Source of the DNA: an uncultured Winogradskyella sp.
GTDB taxonomy: Bacteria; Bacteroidota; Bacteroidia; Flavobacteriales; Flavobacteriaceae
Length of the DNA: 64,000 nt
Direction: 5' to 3'
Assembly: GCF_937958655.1 (NCBI RefSeq)
Contig: NZ_CALGNH010000032.1
Coordinates: 85,829-149,828 of the forward strand
In this document: piece by piece, positions 43,209 through 52,970 of the stretch
How the letters are laid out: every line of letters begins with the position of its first letter
How positions within the stretch are numbered: the stretch's first letter is position 1
The notes under the pieces: generated by a model
What the model was told of the DNA's origin: nothing
Database searches by the model: none
The model's input: the letters and a program-made list of their open reading frames with translations, nothing else
Made by a program: the position numbers and the translations under genes

Positions 43209-43769
43209 ATGAAAAATGTATTAAAAAAACTTGCAATTGTCGCTTTACTATTAGGAACATCTGCTACCTATGCTAATGACTCTAAAGAGATTGTTTCTAT
43301 AATTAAAAATGTTGAAAAGGGAGATCAAATCACTGTAAAAGATGATTCTGGCGAAATTATATATAACAATGTCATTGCTAATGATGGTAACCTTACCCAA
43401 CTATTTGATTTCTCTAAATTAAGAAAAGGAGATTACACAGTAGAAATCAATAAAGACTATATTATTGAAATTAATACTATTAAAGTAACTGACGAGTCTG
43501 TTTATATTGTAAAAAGCTCTGAAGAAAAAGTCTTTAAACCTGTTTTTAGACCTTTAGATAATAAACTTATTATTTCTAAAATTGCTTTAGACGCTCGTGA
43601 GCTTGATGTAGAACTATATTATAAAGATGAACTCATTTTTTCTGAAAATGTTGAGGAAAATGAAGATGTTTTTAATAGAATTTACAAATTAGACAAAACC
43701 AATAAAGGTTTTTACAAAGCTATTGTAAAAACTAACGAAAGGGTTTTTGTTGAATACTTTAGGATATAA
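43209..43769 (+). CDS. exported protein of unknown function, two Ig-like beta units
   Basis: 186 residues with a signal peptide (LAIVALLLGTSATYA). Two similar beta units follow (DQITVKDDSGEIIYNNVIAN with FDFSKLRKGDYTVEI; ELDVELYYKDELIFSENVEE with YKLDKTNKGFYKAIV). Each ends in a KGxY-type turn, so the protein may be two fused, T9SS-sorting-domain-like or DUF3244-like units. It is secreted to the periplasm or outside. The function is unknown. Confidence 0.68.
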   Translation: MKNVLKKLAIVALLLGTSATYANDSKEIVSIIKNVEKGDQITVKDDSGEIIYNNVIANDGNLTQLFDFSKLRKGDYTVEINKDYIIEINTIKVTDESVYIVKSSEEKVFKPVFRPLDNKLIISKIALDARELDVELYYKDELIFSENVEENEDVFNRIYKLDKTNKGFYKAIVKTNERVFVEYFRI

Positions 43770-43803
43770 ATCGTTGTTTATATATTAGTTATTTTTTAGA
43801 TGA

Positions 43804-43838
43804 AAAAGGTGGTTACATTATGTTAACCACTTTTTTTA
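43804..43838 (+). terminator. rho-independent terminator
   Basis: GTGGTTA-CATTATGT-TAACCAC followed by seven T, 36 bases after the stop of the gene at 43209-43769. Confidence 0.8.
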
Positions 43839-43986
43839 TGTCATAAATTTAATTTTTCACTGTAATACCAACTGCAACTATAAATTGCTTGAATTATAAA
43901 AGTAATACAATACACATAGTGTAAAATATGCTGACAATAATTTTTTGTAAATTGATAACGTTTTAATCAATTGTCAATTAATTTTT

Positions 43987-45405
43987 ATGGACCGTAGAAA
44001 ATTCATCAAAAAAACAGCCAGTGTTGCAACAGCATTTTCAATAGTACCAAGTTTTGTATTGGGTAAAACGCATATCCCACCAAGCGACACGCTCTATATT
44101 GGCGCAATAGGTGTAGGTGGCCGAGGCGGCGGAGTGGTAAGAGAATTATCTGCTACCAATAAAGTTAAGTTTGTTGCTCTATGCGATGTCGATGATAAAA
44201 TGGCTGAAGGCAGTTACAAAGCACACCCAAAAGCTAAACGTTACAAGGACTTTAGAAAACTTTACGACGCACACATCAATGATATTGATGCAATAATGGT
44301 TGGTACACCAGACCACACACATGCAGTAATTGCGCTCCCTTTTATGAGAGCAAAAAAGCATGCCTATGTAGAAAAACCATTAACACACAATATACATGAG
44401 GCGCGTTTAATGGCCAATGTTGCAAAAGAAAATGGAATTATAACGCAAATGGGGAACCAAGGAAGCTCCAGTAATGGCATTAGAGAAGCCCAAGAATGGA
44501 TAGATTCTGGCGTAATTGGTACCATTGAAAAAGTTGATTGTTGGACCAATAGACCAGTTTGGCCGCAAGGGCTTAGAAATATTAATGAAGGTGAACCTGT
44601 ACCAAATAGTTTAGATTGGGATTTGTGGTTGGGACCTGCTCAAAATCGTCCGTATCATTCTGCTTACTTACCCTTTAAATGGAGAGGCTGGTGGGATTTT
44701 GGAACTGGTGGCTTAGGTGATATGGGTTGTCATATTATGGAAACTCCTTTTAGAACACTAGGCTTGGGGTATCCTTACGAAGCAGAAGCCAGTTGTACTA
44801 CAGTTTGGGCGGGTGATTTTGTAGAAGCCAATTATAATAAAGCTTGCCCACCTTCTTCTATCGTTAGACTAAAATTTAATACAAAAAAGCACGGAAAAGT
44901 AGATCTTAATTGGTACGATGGAGGTATAATGCCAGATTTACCAGATGAACTTAAAGATGGTGAATTTATTGGAGATTGGAATGGTGGTAGTGTCTTTTAT
45001 GGTACTAAAGGCATGTTAGTCACAGACTGCTACTCTCGCAATCCAAGATTATTACCATCTTCTACAATGAATTATTTCAAAAAACCTGAGCCAACGCTTC
45101 CGAGAATTAAAGATCAGAATCATGTGTTAAATTTTGTAGAAGGCTGTATAGAAGGTAAACCAACATCCTCCCCTTTTTCGTATGCTGGCCCATTAACAGA
45201 ATCTGTTCTAATGGGAAATTTGGCTATTAAAGCATTTCAATACAAGGTGCTTAAAGATGGTAAAAAAGCTACCGATTGGGCTCCGTTTGATTATCCTGGT
45301 CGTCGTAAATTACTTTGGGATGGGGACGCTATGCGTGTCACTAATTATAAAAAAGCCAACGATTGGGTAACTAGAGACTACAGAAAAGGTTGGGAAGTTA
45401 TCTAA
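43987..45405 (+). CDS. Tat-exported Gfo/Idh/MocA family oxidoreductase
   Basis: 472 residues. A twin-arginine signal (MDRRKFIKK, then a hydrophobic stretch to ...PSFVLG) precedes a Rossmann fold with GAIGVGGRGGGVVREL. The EKP motif (HAYVEKPLTHNIHEA) and GLGDMGCHI segment belong to the glycosidase-like/oxidoreductase branch common in Bacteroidota and Planctomycetes. It probably binds NAD before export and acts on a sugar in the periplasm. The substrate is unknown. It converges with the enoyl-CoA hydratase gene with a single base between the stops. Confidence 0.9.
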   Translation: MDRRKFIKKTASVATAFSIVPSFVLGKTHIPPSDTLYIGAIGVGGRGGGVVRELSATNKVKFVALCDVDDKMAEGSYKAHPKAKRYKDFRKLYDAHINDIDAIMVGTPDHTHAVIALPFMRAKKHAYVEKPLTHNIHEARLMANVAKENGIITQMGNQGSSSNGIREAQEWIDSGVIGTIEKVDCWTNRPVWPQGLRNINEGEPVPNSLDWDLWLGPAQNRPYHSAYLPFKWRGWWDFGTGGLGDMGCHIMETPFRTLGLGYPYEAEASCTTVWAGDFVEANYNKACPPSSIVRLKFNTKKHGKVDLNWYDGGIMPDLPDELKDGEFIGDWNGGSVFYGTKGMLVTDCYSRNPRLLPSSTMNYFKKPEPTLPRIKDQNHVLNFVEGCIEGKPTSSPFSYAGPLTESVLMGNLAIKAFQYKVLKDGKKATDWAPFDYPGRRKLLWDGDAMRVTNYKKANDWVTRDYRKGWEVI

Positions 45406-45406
45406 A

Positions 45407-46189
45407 CTACCGCCCAGGGAAATCTGCTTTGCGCTTTTCTAAGAATGCTGTTGTACCTTCAATAAAATCCTCGGTACCAAAGCATTTTCCAAATTGTTTT
45501 ATTTCTGTTTTGTAACCATCTTTACCTTCTTTATAATTAGCATTAATGGCTTTAATGGCTTTACCTATAGCTACCGAAGAGTTTTTCATAATTTTTTCTG
45601 CTATTGTTTCACAACGTGGTAATAATTCTTCTTGGCTTACAATATGATTTACTAATCCATAACTTAAGGCTTGGTTAGCGTCAATCATACCAGCAGTCAT
45701 TATCATTTCCATAGCTCTACCTTTGCCAACAAGTTGTGGTAAACGCTGAGTACCTCCATAGCCTGGAATGACACCTAAAGATGTTTCTGGCAAACCCATT
45801 CTAGCATTTGTACTTGCTACTCTAAAGTGACAAGCCATGGCTAATTCTAAGCCTCCACCTAAGGCAAAACCGTTAATTGCAGCAATGACTGGTGTAGTTA
45901 AATTTTCAATAAAATCAAATAATAACTTTTGTCCTTTTGCTGCCAGTTTAGCGCCTTCTTTGACATCAAAATGAGCAAACTCACTAATATCTGCACCTGC
46001 TACAAAGGCTTTTTCGCCACTTCCCGTAATAATAATAACTTTTGAGTTAGAATCTGCATCTGCTTCATTAAAAGCATCATGTAATTCTTGAATGGTTTCC
46101 CTGTTTAAAGCATTTAACTTTTTTGGTCTATTTATGGTTATGGTTGTGATGCCGTTTTGGTTTTTAGAAAGGACGTTCTTGTAAGACAT
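45407..46189 (-). CDS. enoyl-CoA hydratase/isomerase family protein
   Basis: 260 residues, a typical crotonase. It hydrates 2-enoyl-CoA in beta-oxidation or a related path. The oxyanion-hole segments AFVAGADISEF and NGFALGGGLELAMACHFRVAS (given to ALGGGLELAMACHFR), together with GLPETSLGVIPGYGGTQRLP carrying catalytic Glu, are present. It is probably cotranscribed with nothing: the kinase gene begins 74 bases upstream, with a repeat in between. Confidence 0.92.
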   Translation of the reverse strand: MSYKNVLSKNQNGITTITINRPKKLNALNRETIQELHDAFNEADADSNSKVIIITGSGEKAFVAGADISEFAHFDVKEGAKLAAKGQKLLFDFIENLTTPVIAAINGFALGGGLELAMACHFRVASTNARMGLPETSLGVIPGYGGTQRLPQLVGKGRAMEMIMTAGMIDANQALSYGLVNHIVSQEELLPRCETIAEKIMKNSSVAIGKAIKAINANYKEGKDGYKTEIKQFGKCFGTEDFIEGTTAFLEKRKADFPGR

Positions 46190-46211
46190 AGGTTTTATTT
46201 CATTTGATGAG

Positions 46212-46256
46212 ATTCTGAAACAACACTCCGAGAAACTCAGTGTGACAGTTCAGAAT
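46212..46256. repeat. REP-like palindromic element, family A
   Basis: ATTCTGAA (46212-46219) and TTCAGAAT (46249-46256) flank a core with CTCAGTGTGACAG. It lies between the kinase stop and the enoyl-CoA hydratase start. Confidence 0.65.
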
Positions 46257-46262
46257 AACGGG

Positions 46263-47717
46263 TTATTTTTTTGGAAAAGCGACTGTAAATATGGTGCCTT
46301 TTCCAAATTCTGATGTAAAGGTAATACTTCCGTTAAATGTTTCTACAATATTTTTTACCATGGCTAATCCTAATCCCATACCACTTGTTTTTGTGGTAAA
46401 TTTAGGTTCGAAAATTTTTGATTTTGTATCCTCAGTTATACCGCTACCATTATCCTCTACTGTAATTTTTACTAAATTATTTTCAGTAAATACTTTTACG
46501 ATAATTTTAGGATTAGCTTTATCATTTGGCATAGCCTGAATCCCATTTTTAACTAAGTTAGTGACCACTCTAATTAACTGCGTACGATCAAACTTAGCAA
46601 TAATAGCTTCTTCTTTAGCTTCAAAAGATATGTAGTGTTCGTTAAATATATCCAAGGCCAATCTCACAATATAAACAACATCTAATTCTTCACTTTTTTG
46701 AGCAGGCATTTTAGCAAAATTAGAGAATGCCGAGGCAATAGAACTCATGGTGTCTATCTGCTGAATTAAGGTATTACTATACTCTTCAACCTTTTGATGA
46801 ATAGTTTCATCTTCGGGATTAAATTTTCTTTGAAAACTCTGCACGCTCAAACGCATTGGTGTTAAAGGGTTTTTAATCTCATGCGCCACTTGCTTCGCCA
46901 TTTCTCTCCATGCCTGTTCGCGCTCACTAGTAGCTAGTTTTACAGCACTAGCTTCGAGCTCATCAATCATACTGTTATAAGAATTTACAAGCGTCTCAAT
47001 TTCTTCACTCGAGGATTCAATTTGTATTTTCTTATTGCGCTTTTCAAGCCGTGTTTCATTCATTTTATCACTAATTGTTTTTAGTGATTTTGTGATGTAT
47101 TTTGAAATAAAGTAGGCAAAAACTATTGCTGCCAAAATCATAGCTAAATAAGCAAATCCTAACCTTAGCAAAAACTCATTAAGTTCTTTGTTTAAGAAAT
47201 CATCATTCTCTAAATATGGTAAATTGAGTATGGCTAAGTTTTTAAATTTACCATCTGTGATGTAAGAATAGGAAGATTGAAATATTTGTCCGTTTTCTTC
47301 CTTTTTAAGAACGTATCTATGGTCTATTGTAGTAGATAAGGTGTTTAAAACTTCTGCTCCTAAACAAAGCTCGGTTGTGTCTCTTTGTATTGTGCGTTTA
47401 GAGCTTTTAAGCAATTGCCCTTCTAAATCATACAGATTAATCTGTAGGCTATGTACGGCGTCAATATCAAATATTTTATCCTTAAAAATTAATGGAACAT
47501 TCTCTGTAGTTACGGGATAGGTCGTTTTTTGAATTACAAAATCTATACTCTTTCGTATGGCTTTTTCTTTACGTTCTAAGCGCTCTCTATGATAATCTCT
47601 GGCTTCTTCATTATACTGATAAATGGTAACCGCAGCAATTAATACAGACGCCAGCAATACTAAAAGTATCATAGCTACAAATATTCTTGCGCGTAAAGAC
47701 AGTCGTTTAATTTTCAT
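46263..47717 (-). CDS. sensor histidine kinase (NtrY-like)
   Basis: 484 residues. Two transmembrane segments (residues 12-32 and about 186-206) bracket a 150-residue periplasmic sensor. HAMP-like and dimerisation regions follow, with H279 in QVAHEIKNPLTPMRL as the phospho-acceptor. The N box (NLVKNGIQAMP), DNGSGI and GMGLGLAMVK form a full ATPase domain. The sensor ligand and the partner response regulator are not in the window. In this phylum, NtrY-like kinases often lack an adjacent regulator. Confidence 0.9.
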   Translation of the reverse strand: MKIKRLSLRARIFVAMILLVLLASVLIAAVTIYQYNEEARDYHRERLERKEKAIRKSIDFVIQKTTYPVTTENVPLIFKDKIFDIDAVHSLQINLYDLEGQLLKSSKRTIQRDTTELCLGAEVLNTLSTTIDHRYVLKKEENGQIFQSSYSYITDGKFKNLAILNLPYLENDDFLNKELNEFLLRLGFAYLAMILAAIVFAYFISKYITKSLKTISDKMNETRLEKRNKKIQIESSSEEIETLVNSYNSMIDELEASAVKLATSEREQAWREMAKQVAHEIKNPLTPMRLSVQSFQRKFNPEDETIHQKVEEYSNTLIQQIDTMSSIASAFSNFAKMPAQKSEELDVVYIVRLALDIFNEHYISFEAKEEAIIAKFDRTQLIRVVTNLVKNGIQAMPNDKANPKIIVKVFTENNLVKITVEDNGSGITEDTKSKIFEPKFTTKTSGMGLGLAMVKNIVETFNGSITFTSEFGKGTIFTVAFPKK

Positions 47718-47787
47718 AGAATGTCCTTCATAAAAAGGATTCTTGTTATCATAAAATTAGTCTTAAATATAGCAATAATCAAGCCAA

Positions 47788-48336
47788 CTAAGCATTTGGG
47801 TTTCTTAACCTTATATTTTTATATAATCTAAAGCCTAGCATTATAAGAATACCTAAAACAACAATACCAATAACTCCAAAAATCCAGTTTATTGCGCTTT
47901 TTAGAATCACTAAGAATACTACTGCAAATAATATAAAAGTTGCTCCCTCATTCCATATACGCATAAAATTTGAAGACACCTTTACAATATCGCTTTGTAA
48001 TTGCTTGTAATACACGTGCGTTCTATAATGATAAATGTACAAAACAACCACAAAAGTTAATTTTACATGCATCCAGCTTTGTTGTAACCAGGTCGGTAGT
48101 AATATCAATAGCCAAACCGCAAAAATGGTTGCTAATATTGCCGAAGGCCAAGTAATAATAAACCATAAGCGCTTTGCCATAAGTTTTAATTGCTTGCCTA
48201 AAATCTCCTTATCTGGTGATGGCTTGTGGAAGGCTTCTATTTGATATACAAATAATCTTGGAATATAAAATAAGCCAGCGAACCATGTGATAACGAAGAT
48301 TAAGTGTAGTGATTTTATGTAGTCGTAGTATTGCAT
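47788..48336 (-). CDS. hemJ: CopD-family membrane protein, protoporphyrinogen oxidase HemJ-like
   Basis: 182 residues with four or five transmembrane helices. HemJ oxidises protoporphyrinogen IX to protoporphyrin IX in bacteria without HemG or HemY. The conserved H11 (SLHLIFVITWFAG) and K92 (WMHVKLTF) of HemJ are at the expected places. The symbol is supported by the residues and by the haem genes farther on. A member of CopD_1 without that activity is the alternative. Confidence 0.82.
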   Translation of the reverse strand: MQYYDYIKSLHLIFVITWFAGLFYIPRLFVYQIEAFHKPSPDKEILGKQLKLMAKRLWFIITWPSAILATIFAVWLLILLPTWLQQSWMHVKLTFVVVLYIYHYRTHVYYKQLQSDIVKVSSNFMRIWNEGATFILFAVVFLVILKSAINWIFGVIGIVVLGILIMLGFRLYKNIRLRNPNA

Positions 48337-48353
48337 ATTTCTCTTTGCCTGTC

Positions 48354-48413
48354 ACCCTGAACTTGATTCAGGGTCTGTTTTTTTTATGTGAGATGCTGAA
48401 ATAAATTCAGCAT
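48354..48413. repeat. two tandem REP-like palindromes, family A
   Basis: ACCCTGAA...TTCAGGGT (48354-48374) and ATGCTGAA-ATAAA-TTCAGCAT (48393-48413). They are separated by a T-run, which on the plus strand looks like a terminator, although both flanking genes read leftward. Confidence 0.8.
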
Positions 48414-48426
48414 GACAAAATTGGTT

Positions 48427-51400
48427 CTAATCCTCAACAAATAAATAATTCAATTGCTTTGAATTGAAAGCTGAATTAAACGCTTTTACCTCATCATTTA
48501 AAATGGTATTAAAAGCCGCTAATTGCTTTTGAATTTTAGCGGTTAATTCGTTTTTAACTGCAATATCTTGCGCTGTAGGTGCAAAATCTCCCATACGGAC
48601 TAAAGAATTAAGATGCCCTAACTTATTAGTTAATCTAATTGGAAAGTTTAAAGGATCTTGTCCACTTCTATTTTTTGTTTGATACAATTCCTTTTCAATA
48701 TTAGATAATTGTTCTTCTAAATTTTTAGCCTTTTCTACCAATGTTTTCACGTTATCATCATCTTTATATTGCTTCTGAAACGCTCCAAGTTGGGTATTGA
48801 TGTTTCTGATTTTTTTAATGGACTTATGTGCCTCATCCATTGTTTTATTCACATCTTTAATGAACTCAAATTGTTGCTGCATATCTACCAATGTGCTCTC
48901 AGCTCTAGGGTCTGCTAGAATGGTAAATATTTGAGACATCTCGAAGAAGCCTGTGCTGAGCGCAGTCGAAGTACTCGATGTGACAGTATCATCGGTTTTG
49001 GGTTGAACTCGTAACTTTACTTTATAGTCTCCCGGAATAGCTCTTGGGCCATCTAAACTTGCCCACCATAAAATCATACCTTTTAAACGCTCTGCTCCAT
49101 CGTAAGTCATATCCCAAACAAATTGATTTGCTCCTTTTTTTACCTTCAACATATTCTTCTTATCCTTATTTGAGAAGGTCTTAATGGTATCGCCTTGTGT
49201 ATTAAAATAGGTTAAAGATACTTTATCGTCCTCCCTAAGGTCTTTTAAATTAAAATACGTAATAACACCATTTGGATGATTGGTTCCTAAAGTTTTGCTT
49301 TCTTTTCTACTACCACCTCGTAGTCTATAGGTATCCTTTGGTTTAAAGAGTAAATTTTTACCTAAATCTGAGTCATATAGCTGATGAATTACCGTTAAAT
49401 CATCAATCATCCAAAGGCTTCTTCCTTGCGTTGCTGCTATTAAGTTGTTGTCCTTAATCGTTAAATCTGTAATAGGCACAATTGGCAAATTTAGCTGAAA
49501 TGGTTTCCAGTCTTTACCATCATTAAACGAAATATACATACCAGTTTCTGTCCCAGCATACAATAAACCTTTTCGTTTTGGGTCTTCTCTTAGCACTCTT
49601 GTAAAATGCTCTGCATTGATACCATTGGTGATTTTCTTCCAGGTTTTTCCGTAATCGGTGGTTTTGTATAAATAGGGTGTAAAATCACCAGTTTTATATT
49701 TGGTACCTGCCACATAACAAGTGCCTTCACCAAATGCGCTAGGTTCAATACTATTTATCATCATCCATTCTGGCATACCTTTGGGTGTAACGTTATCCCA
49801 AGTTTTGCCACCATTTTGCGTCACATGTATTAAACCATCATCGCTACCCACCCATAAAAGACCTTCTTTTAAAGGTGATTCTTGGGCTGCAAAAATGGTA
49901 CAATAGTATTCTACCGAGGTGTTGTCTTGCGTAATTGGTCCTCCCGAAGATTTTAGTTTTTCCGGATCGCTACGTGTTAAATCTGGACTTATAATATCCC
50001 ACGACTGGCCTTCGTTTTCAGTTACGTGCACATGCTGCGAAAAGGTATATAATCGATCTGGATTATGTTTTGAGAATATGATTGGGAAATTCCACTGAAA
50101 ACGATATTTCATACCTTCTGCACCATGACCCATTGGGTTATCTGGCCAAACATTGATGGCTCTTACAGTTCCTGTCTTATGATTCACACGAGTGAGATAA
50201 CCGTCATAACTACCACCATAAACAATATCATTATCTTCAGGATCTACAGCAATATGAGCAGATTCGCCACCAGCCGTAGATTCCCAATCATCTTCAGAGA
50301 TTGAAAATCCATCCGTACGATGCGGAATTCTGATTGTAGAATTATCTTGTTGTGCTACATAAATACGATATGGAAAAGCGTTATCTGTTGTTACTCTATA
50401 AAATTGAGAGGTGGGCTGATTGTGATAGGTGCTCCATGTTTCACCTCCATCGTAGGTCACTTGGGCTCCACCATCATCACCAATAATCATTCGGTGTGGA
50501 TTTTCGGGCGCAATCCATAAATCGTGATGATCTCCGTGTGGTGCTTTATAAGTGCTAAAGGTTTTACCTCCATCTGTACTTTTGTGATAGCGTACATTTA
50601 AAACATAAACCTTATCCACATCTTCCGTATCTGCATAGACACGTGTGTAATACCAGGCACGCTGGCGTAATTTACGTTCACTATTGACTTGAGACCAGGT
50701 TTCGCCTCCGTCTTCACTTCTGTATAATCCACCTTTGTCCTTATTCTCAACCATAGCCCAAACACGTTGGTTATTTACTGGTGATACTGTAACGCCTATA
50801 ATACCTAAAATCCCATCAGGAAATCCTTTTTTAGTTGAAATCTCTGTCCAAGTTTCACCACTATCTGTACTCTTCCATAAAGCAGATCCTTCTCCGCCAG
50901 AACTTAAACTATAAGGAGTACGCTCCACGCGCCAAGTAGAAGCATATAAAATTCTAGGGTTAGTAGGATCCATTTTCAAGTCTACAACTCCTGCGTGTTG
51001 GTTTGAGAATAAAGTTTTTCTCCATGTTTTTCCGCCATTTGTACTTTTATAAACTCCACGTTCTTGAGTAGGTTTGTAAATATTACCCATGACACCAGCA
51101 TAAACAATATTATGATTGGTTGGGTGGATCGCAATACGTGGTACATGTCGAGAATTCTTCAAACCAGATTCGGTCCAAGTTTTACCAGCATCAACACTTT
51201 TCCAAATACCATAACCAGAAGATACATTTCCTCTTACAGTTTTTTCACCACCACCAACATACATTACATTTGGATCGCTTTTAGAAACTGCAATTGATCC
51301 TATACTACCACCAAAATAGCCATCAGAAATATTTTCCCACTCACGTCCTCCGTTAGTTGTTTTCCAAATACCTCCACCTGTAGATCCAAAATAATACAAG

Positions 51401-51567
51401 TTTGGTTGATTTGGCACACCTGTAACAGCAGCACTTCTCCCACCTCTAAATGGTCCTAAAAGACGATATTGTAAAGCCTCATAATCTGATTCTTGAAAGT
51501 TTTGAGCGTCTGTATTAAGTGTAAATAATGCAAATAATAAAACTGAGGAAATGGCTAGGAATTTCAT
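48427..51567 (-). CDS. exported BNR/Asp-box beta-propeller protein (sortilin/VPS10-like)
   Basis: 1046 residues with a signal peptide (ISSVLLFALFTLNTDA). At least nine Asp-box repeats of the form S-x-D-x-G-x-T-W are visible, such as STNGGKTWRK, SVDAGKTWTE, SEDGGETWSQ, TYDGGETWST and TTDYGKTWKK, which build a pair of beta-propellers. A C-terminal extension from about residue 770 has a FlgD-like/Ig-type region and a helical end. The protein resembles the exported glycosyl-hydrolase-like family seen in many Bacteroidota, but no catalytic site can be named. Residues 861-877 appear to derive from an inserted palindromic element. Confidence 0.82.
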   Translation of the reverse strand: MKFLAISSVLLFALFTLNTDAQNFQESDYEALQYRLLGPFRGGRSAAVTGVPNQPNLYYFGSTGGGIWKTTNGGREWENISDGYFGGSIGSIAVSKSDPNVMYVGGGEKTVRGNVSSGYGIWKSVDAGKTWTESGLKNSRHVPRIAIHPTNHNIVYAGVMGNIYKPTQERGVYKSTNGGKTWRKTLFSNQHAGVVDLKMDPTNPRILYASTWRVERTPYSLSSGGEGSALWKSTDSGETWTEISTKKGFPDGILGIIGVTVSPVNNQRVWAMVENKDKGGLYRSEDGGETWSQVNSERKLRQRAWYYTRVYADTEDVDKVYVLNVRYHKSTDGGKTFSTYKAPHGDHHDLWIAPENPHRMIIGDDGGAQVTYDGGETWSTYHNQPTSQFYRVTTDNAFPYRIYVAQQDNSTIRIPHRTDGFSISEDDWESTAGGESAHIAVDPEDNDIVYGGSYDGYLTRVNHKTGTVRAINVWPDNPMGHGAEGMKYRFQWNFPIIFSKHNPDRLYTFSQHVHVTENEGQSWDIISPDLTRSDPEKLKSSGGPITQDNTSVEYYCTIFAAQESPLKEGLLWVGSDDGLIHVTQNGGKTWDNVTPKGMPEWMMINSIEPSAFGEGTCYVAGTKYKTGDFTPYLYKTTDYGKTWKKITNGINAEHFTRVLREDPKRKGLLYAGTETGMYISFNDGKDWKPFQLNLPIVPITDLTIKDNNLIAATQGRSLWMIDDLTVIHQLYDSDLGKNLLFKPKDTYRLRGGSRKESKTLGTNHPNGVITYFNLKDLREDDKVSLTYFNTQGDTIKTFSNKDKKNMLKVKKGANQFVWDMTYDGAERLKGMILWWASLDGPRAIPGDYKVKLRVQPKTDDTVTSSTSTALSTGFFEMSQIFTILADPRAESTLVDMQQQFEFIKDVNKTMDEAHKSIKKIRNINTQLGAFQKQYKDDDNVKTLVEKAKNLEEQLSNIEKELYQTKNRSGQDPLNFPIRLTNKLGHLNSLVRMGDFAPTAQDIAVKNELTAKIQKQLAAFNTILNDEVKAFNSAFNSKQLNYLFVED
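48937..48987. repeat. REP-like element of family A inside a coding sequence
   Basis: On the plus strand it begins CATCTCGAAGAAG, contains TGAGCGCAGTCGAA, and ends CGATGTGACAG. These parts match the intergenic copy at 38529-38598. It is read in frame as about 17 residues (T861 to M877: TVTSSTSTALSTGFFEM) of the BNR protein, just before FTILADPRAES. Confidence 0.78.
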
Positions 51568-51614
51568 AATTATAAAATAGTTAATTATTGAATCTTAAAA
51601 TTACGGATTAAAAA

Positions 51615-52970
51615 TTAGTTGGTCTCTTTCGGTACTAAATTTAACTTTACTTCTCTATGAAGAAAATATACGGTGACCAATGTTGCCAAAACATCAGAAA
51701 TAGGAAATGACATCCATACACCAAGTTCACCATAAAATTTCGGTAAAATTAGGATCAAAGGCACAAAGAAAAACCCTTGCCTCGCTAAAGTGAGTAGTAA
51801 CGCTGGTGTTGCTTTACCTATAGCCTGAAAATACGCTGCACCAATCAACTGAATCCCAATAATTGGTGTTGCCGCAAAGACCCAGCGCATTGCTGGTGGT
51901 GTTTCTCTTAAAACGGCAACATCTTGTGTAAACAACTTAGTAATTGCTTCTGGAAACAACATTAAAAACACAAAAATAATTGCAGCTAATAATATACCAT
52001 ATTTAATTGCGGTTGTAATGGTTTCTCTAACACGCTTATAGTTCTCGGCACCATAATTATAACCTGCAATTGGTAAGAACCCTTGTGTAATTCCGTAAAC
52101 TGGAAATAGGGCGAACATGAGCATTCTGCCAACTATAGCGTATGCTGTTACTGATGTTTCGCCTCCTAAATCAAAAAGAATATTATTCATTAATAGATAA
52201 GTGACGCTTAGAATAGCTTGCCGAGATAATGTTACAAAGCCTAATGATCCTATTTCTTTTATAATGGGTAGATCTAATCCAAAATGTCTGAAATTTATTT
52301 TTATTTCTGAATGCTTTGATAAAAAAAACCATAAAATAAAAAGAAAGCAAAGCATATATGACGCTGTTGTAGCCCAAGCAGCTCCAGCCATTCCAAAATC
52401 AAAAACTTTGATAAATAAAATATCGAGCAGTAAATTACCAACAGATGGAAATAGCATAGCATACATGGCAAATTTAGGCTTCCCTTCTGCTCTTATAACT
52501 GTATTACCCATCATACAAAGTGCTAAAATAGGCACTCCATAAAGCACAATACGATAGTATATTTTAGCTGGCTCAAAAATATTTCCTTTACCACCAAAAG
52601 CAGGAATAAGGTTATTGATATACCAAAGTCCAAGACATACAAAACTAATGGTAATAATTACGGTAAGTGTTATTTGATTTCCGAAGGTCTTGAAGGCTTT
52701 TGTTTGGTCACCCGCTCCTAATGCTCGTGAAATTATTGAAGAACCGCCTACACCAATGGCCATTCCTAAAGCAGCAATAAAGAATGAAACAGGTAGAACC
52801 ACGTTTATAGCTGCAATGGCTGTTGGTCCAATCCAATTTCCAACAAATATAGTATCTACTAGGATGTTTAAGGACATTACTAAAATACCAATAGAAGCAG
52901 GTACAGCTTGGCGTATTAGTAATTTACCAATAGGTTGTATCCCTAAATCTGTGGAAGATATTTTAGCCAT
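51615..52970 (-). CDS. MATE-family efflux transporter
   Basis: 451 residues with about twelve transmembrane helices in two halves. Cation-coupled drug or metabolite export. The first helix region (IRQAVPASIGILVMSLNILVD, cut: VPASIGILVMSLNILVD), AIGVGGSSIISRALGAGD and the second-half NYGAENYKRVRETI are typical of MATE proteins. Its ATG lies directly at the hemH stop (0-base gap), suggesting cotranscription with the ferrochelatase. Confidence 0.92.
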   Translation of the reverse strand: MAKISSTDLGIQPIGKLLIRQAVPASIGILVMSLNILVDTIFVGNWIGPTAIAAINVVLPVSFFIAALGMAIGVGGSSIISRALGAGDQTKAFKTFGNQITLTVIITISFVCLGLWYINNLIPAFGGKGNIFEPAKIYYRIVLYGVPILALCMMGNTVIRAEGKPKFAMYAMLFPSVGNLLLDILFIKVFDFGMAGAAWATTASYMLCFLFILWFFLSKHSEIKINFRHFGLDLPIIKEIGSLGFVTLSRQAILSVTYLLMNNILFDLGGETSVTAYAIVGRMLMFALFPVYGITQGFLPIAGYNYGAENYKRVRETITTAIKYGILLAAIIFVFLMLFPEAITKLFTQDVAVLRETPPAMRWVFAATPIIGIQLIGAAYFQAIGKATPALLLTLARQGFFFVPLILILPKFYGELGVWMSFPISDVLATLVTVYFLHREVKLNLVPKETN

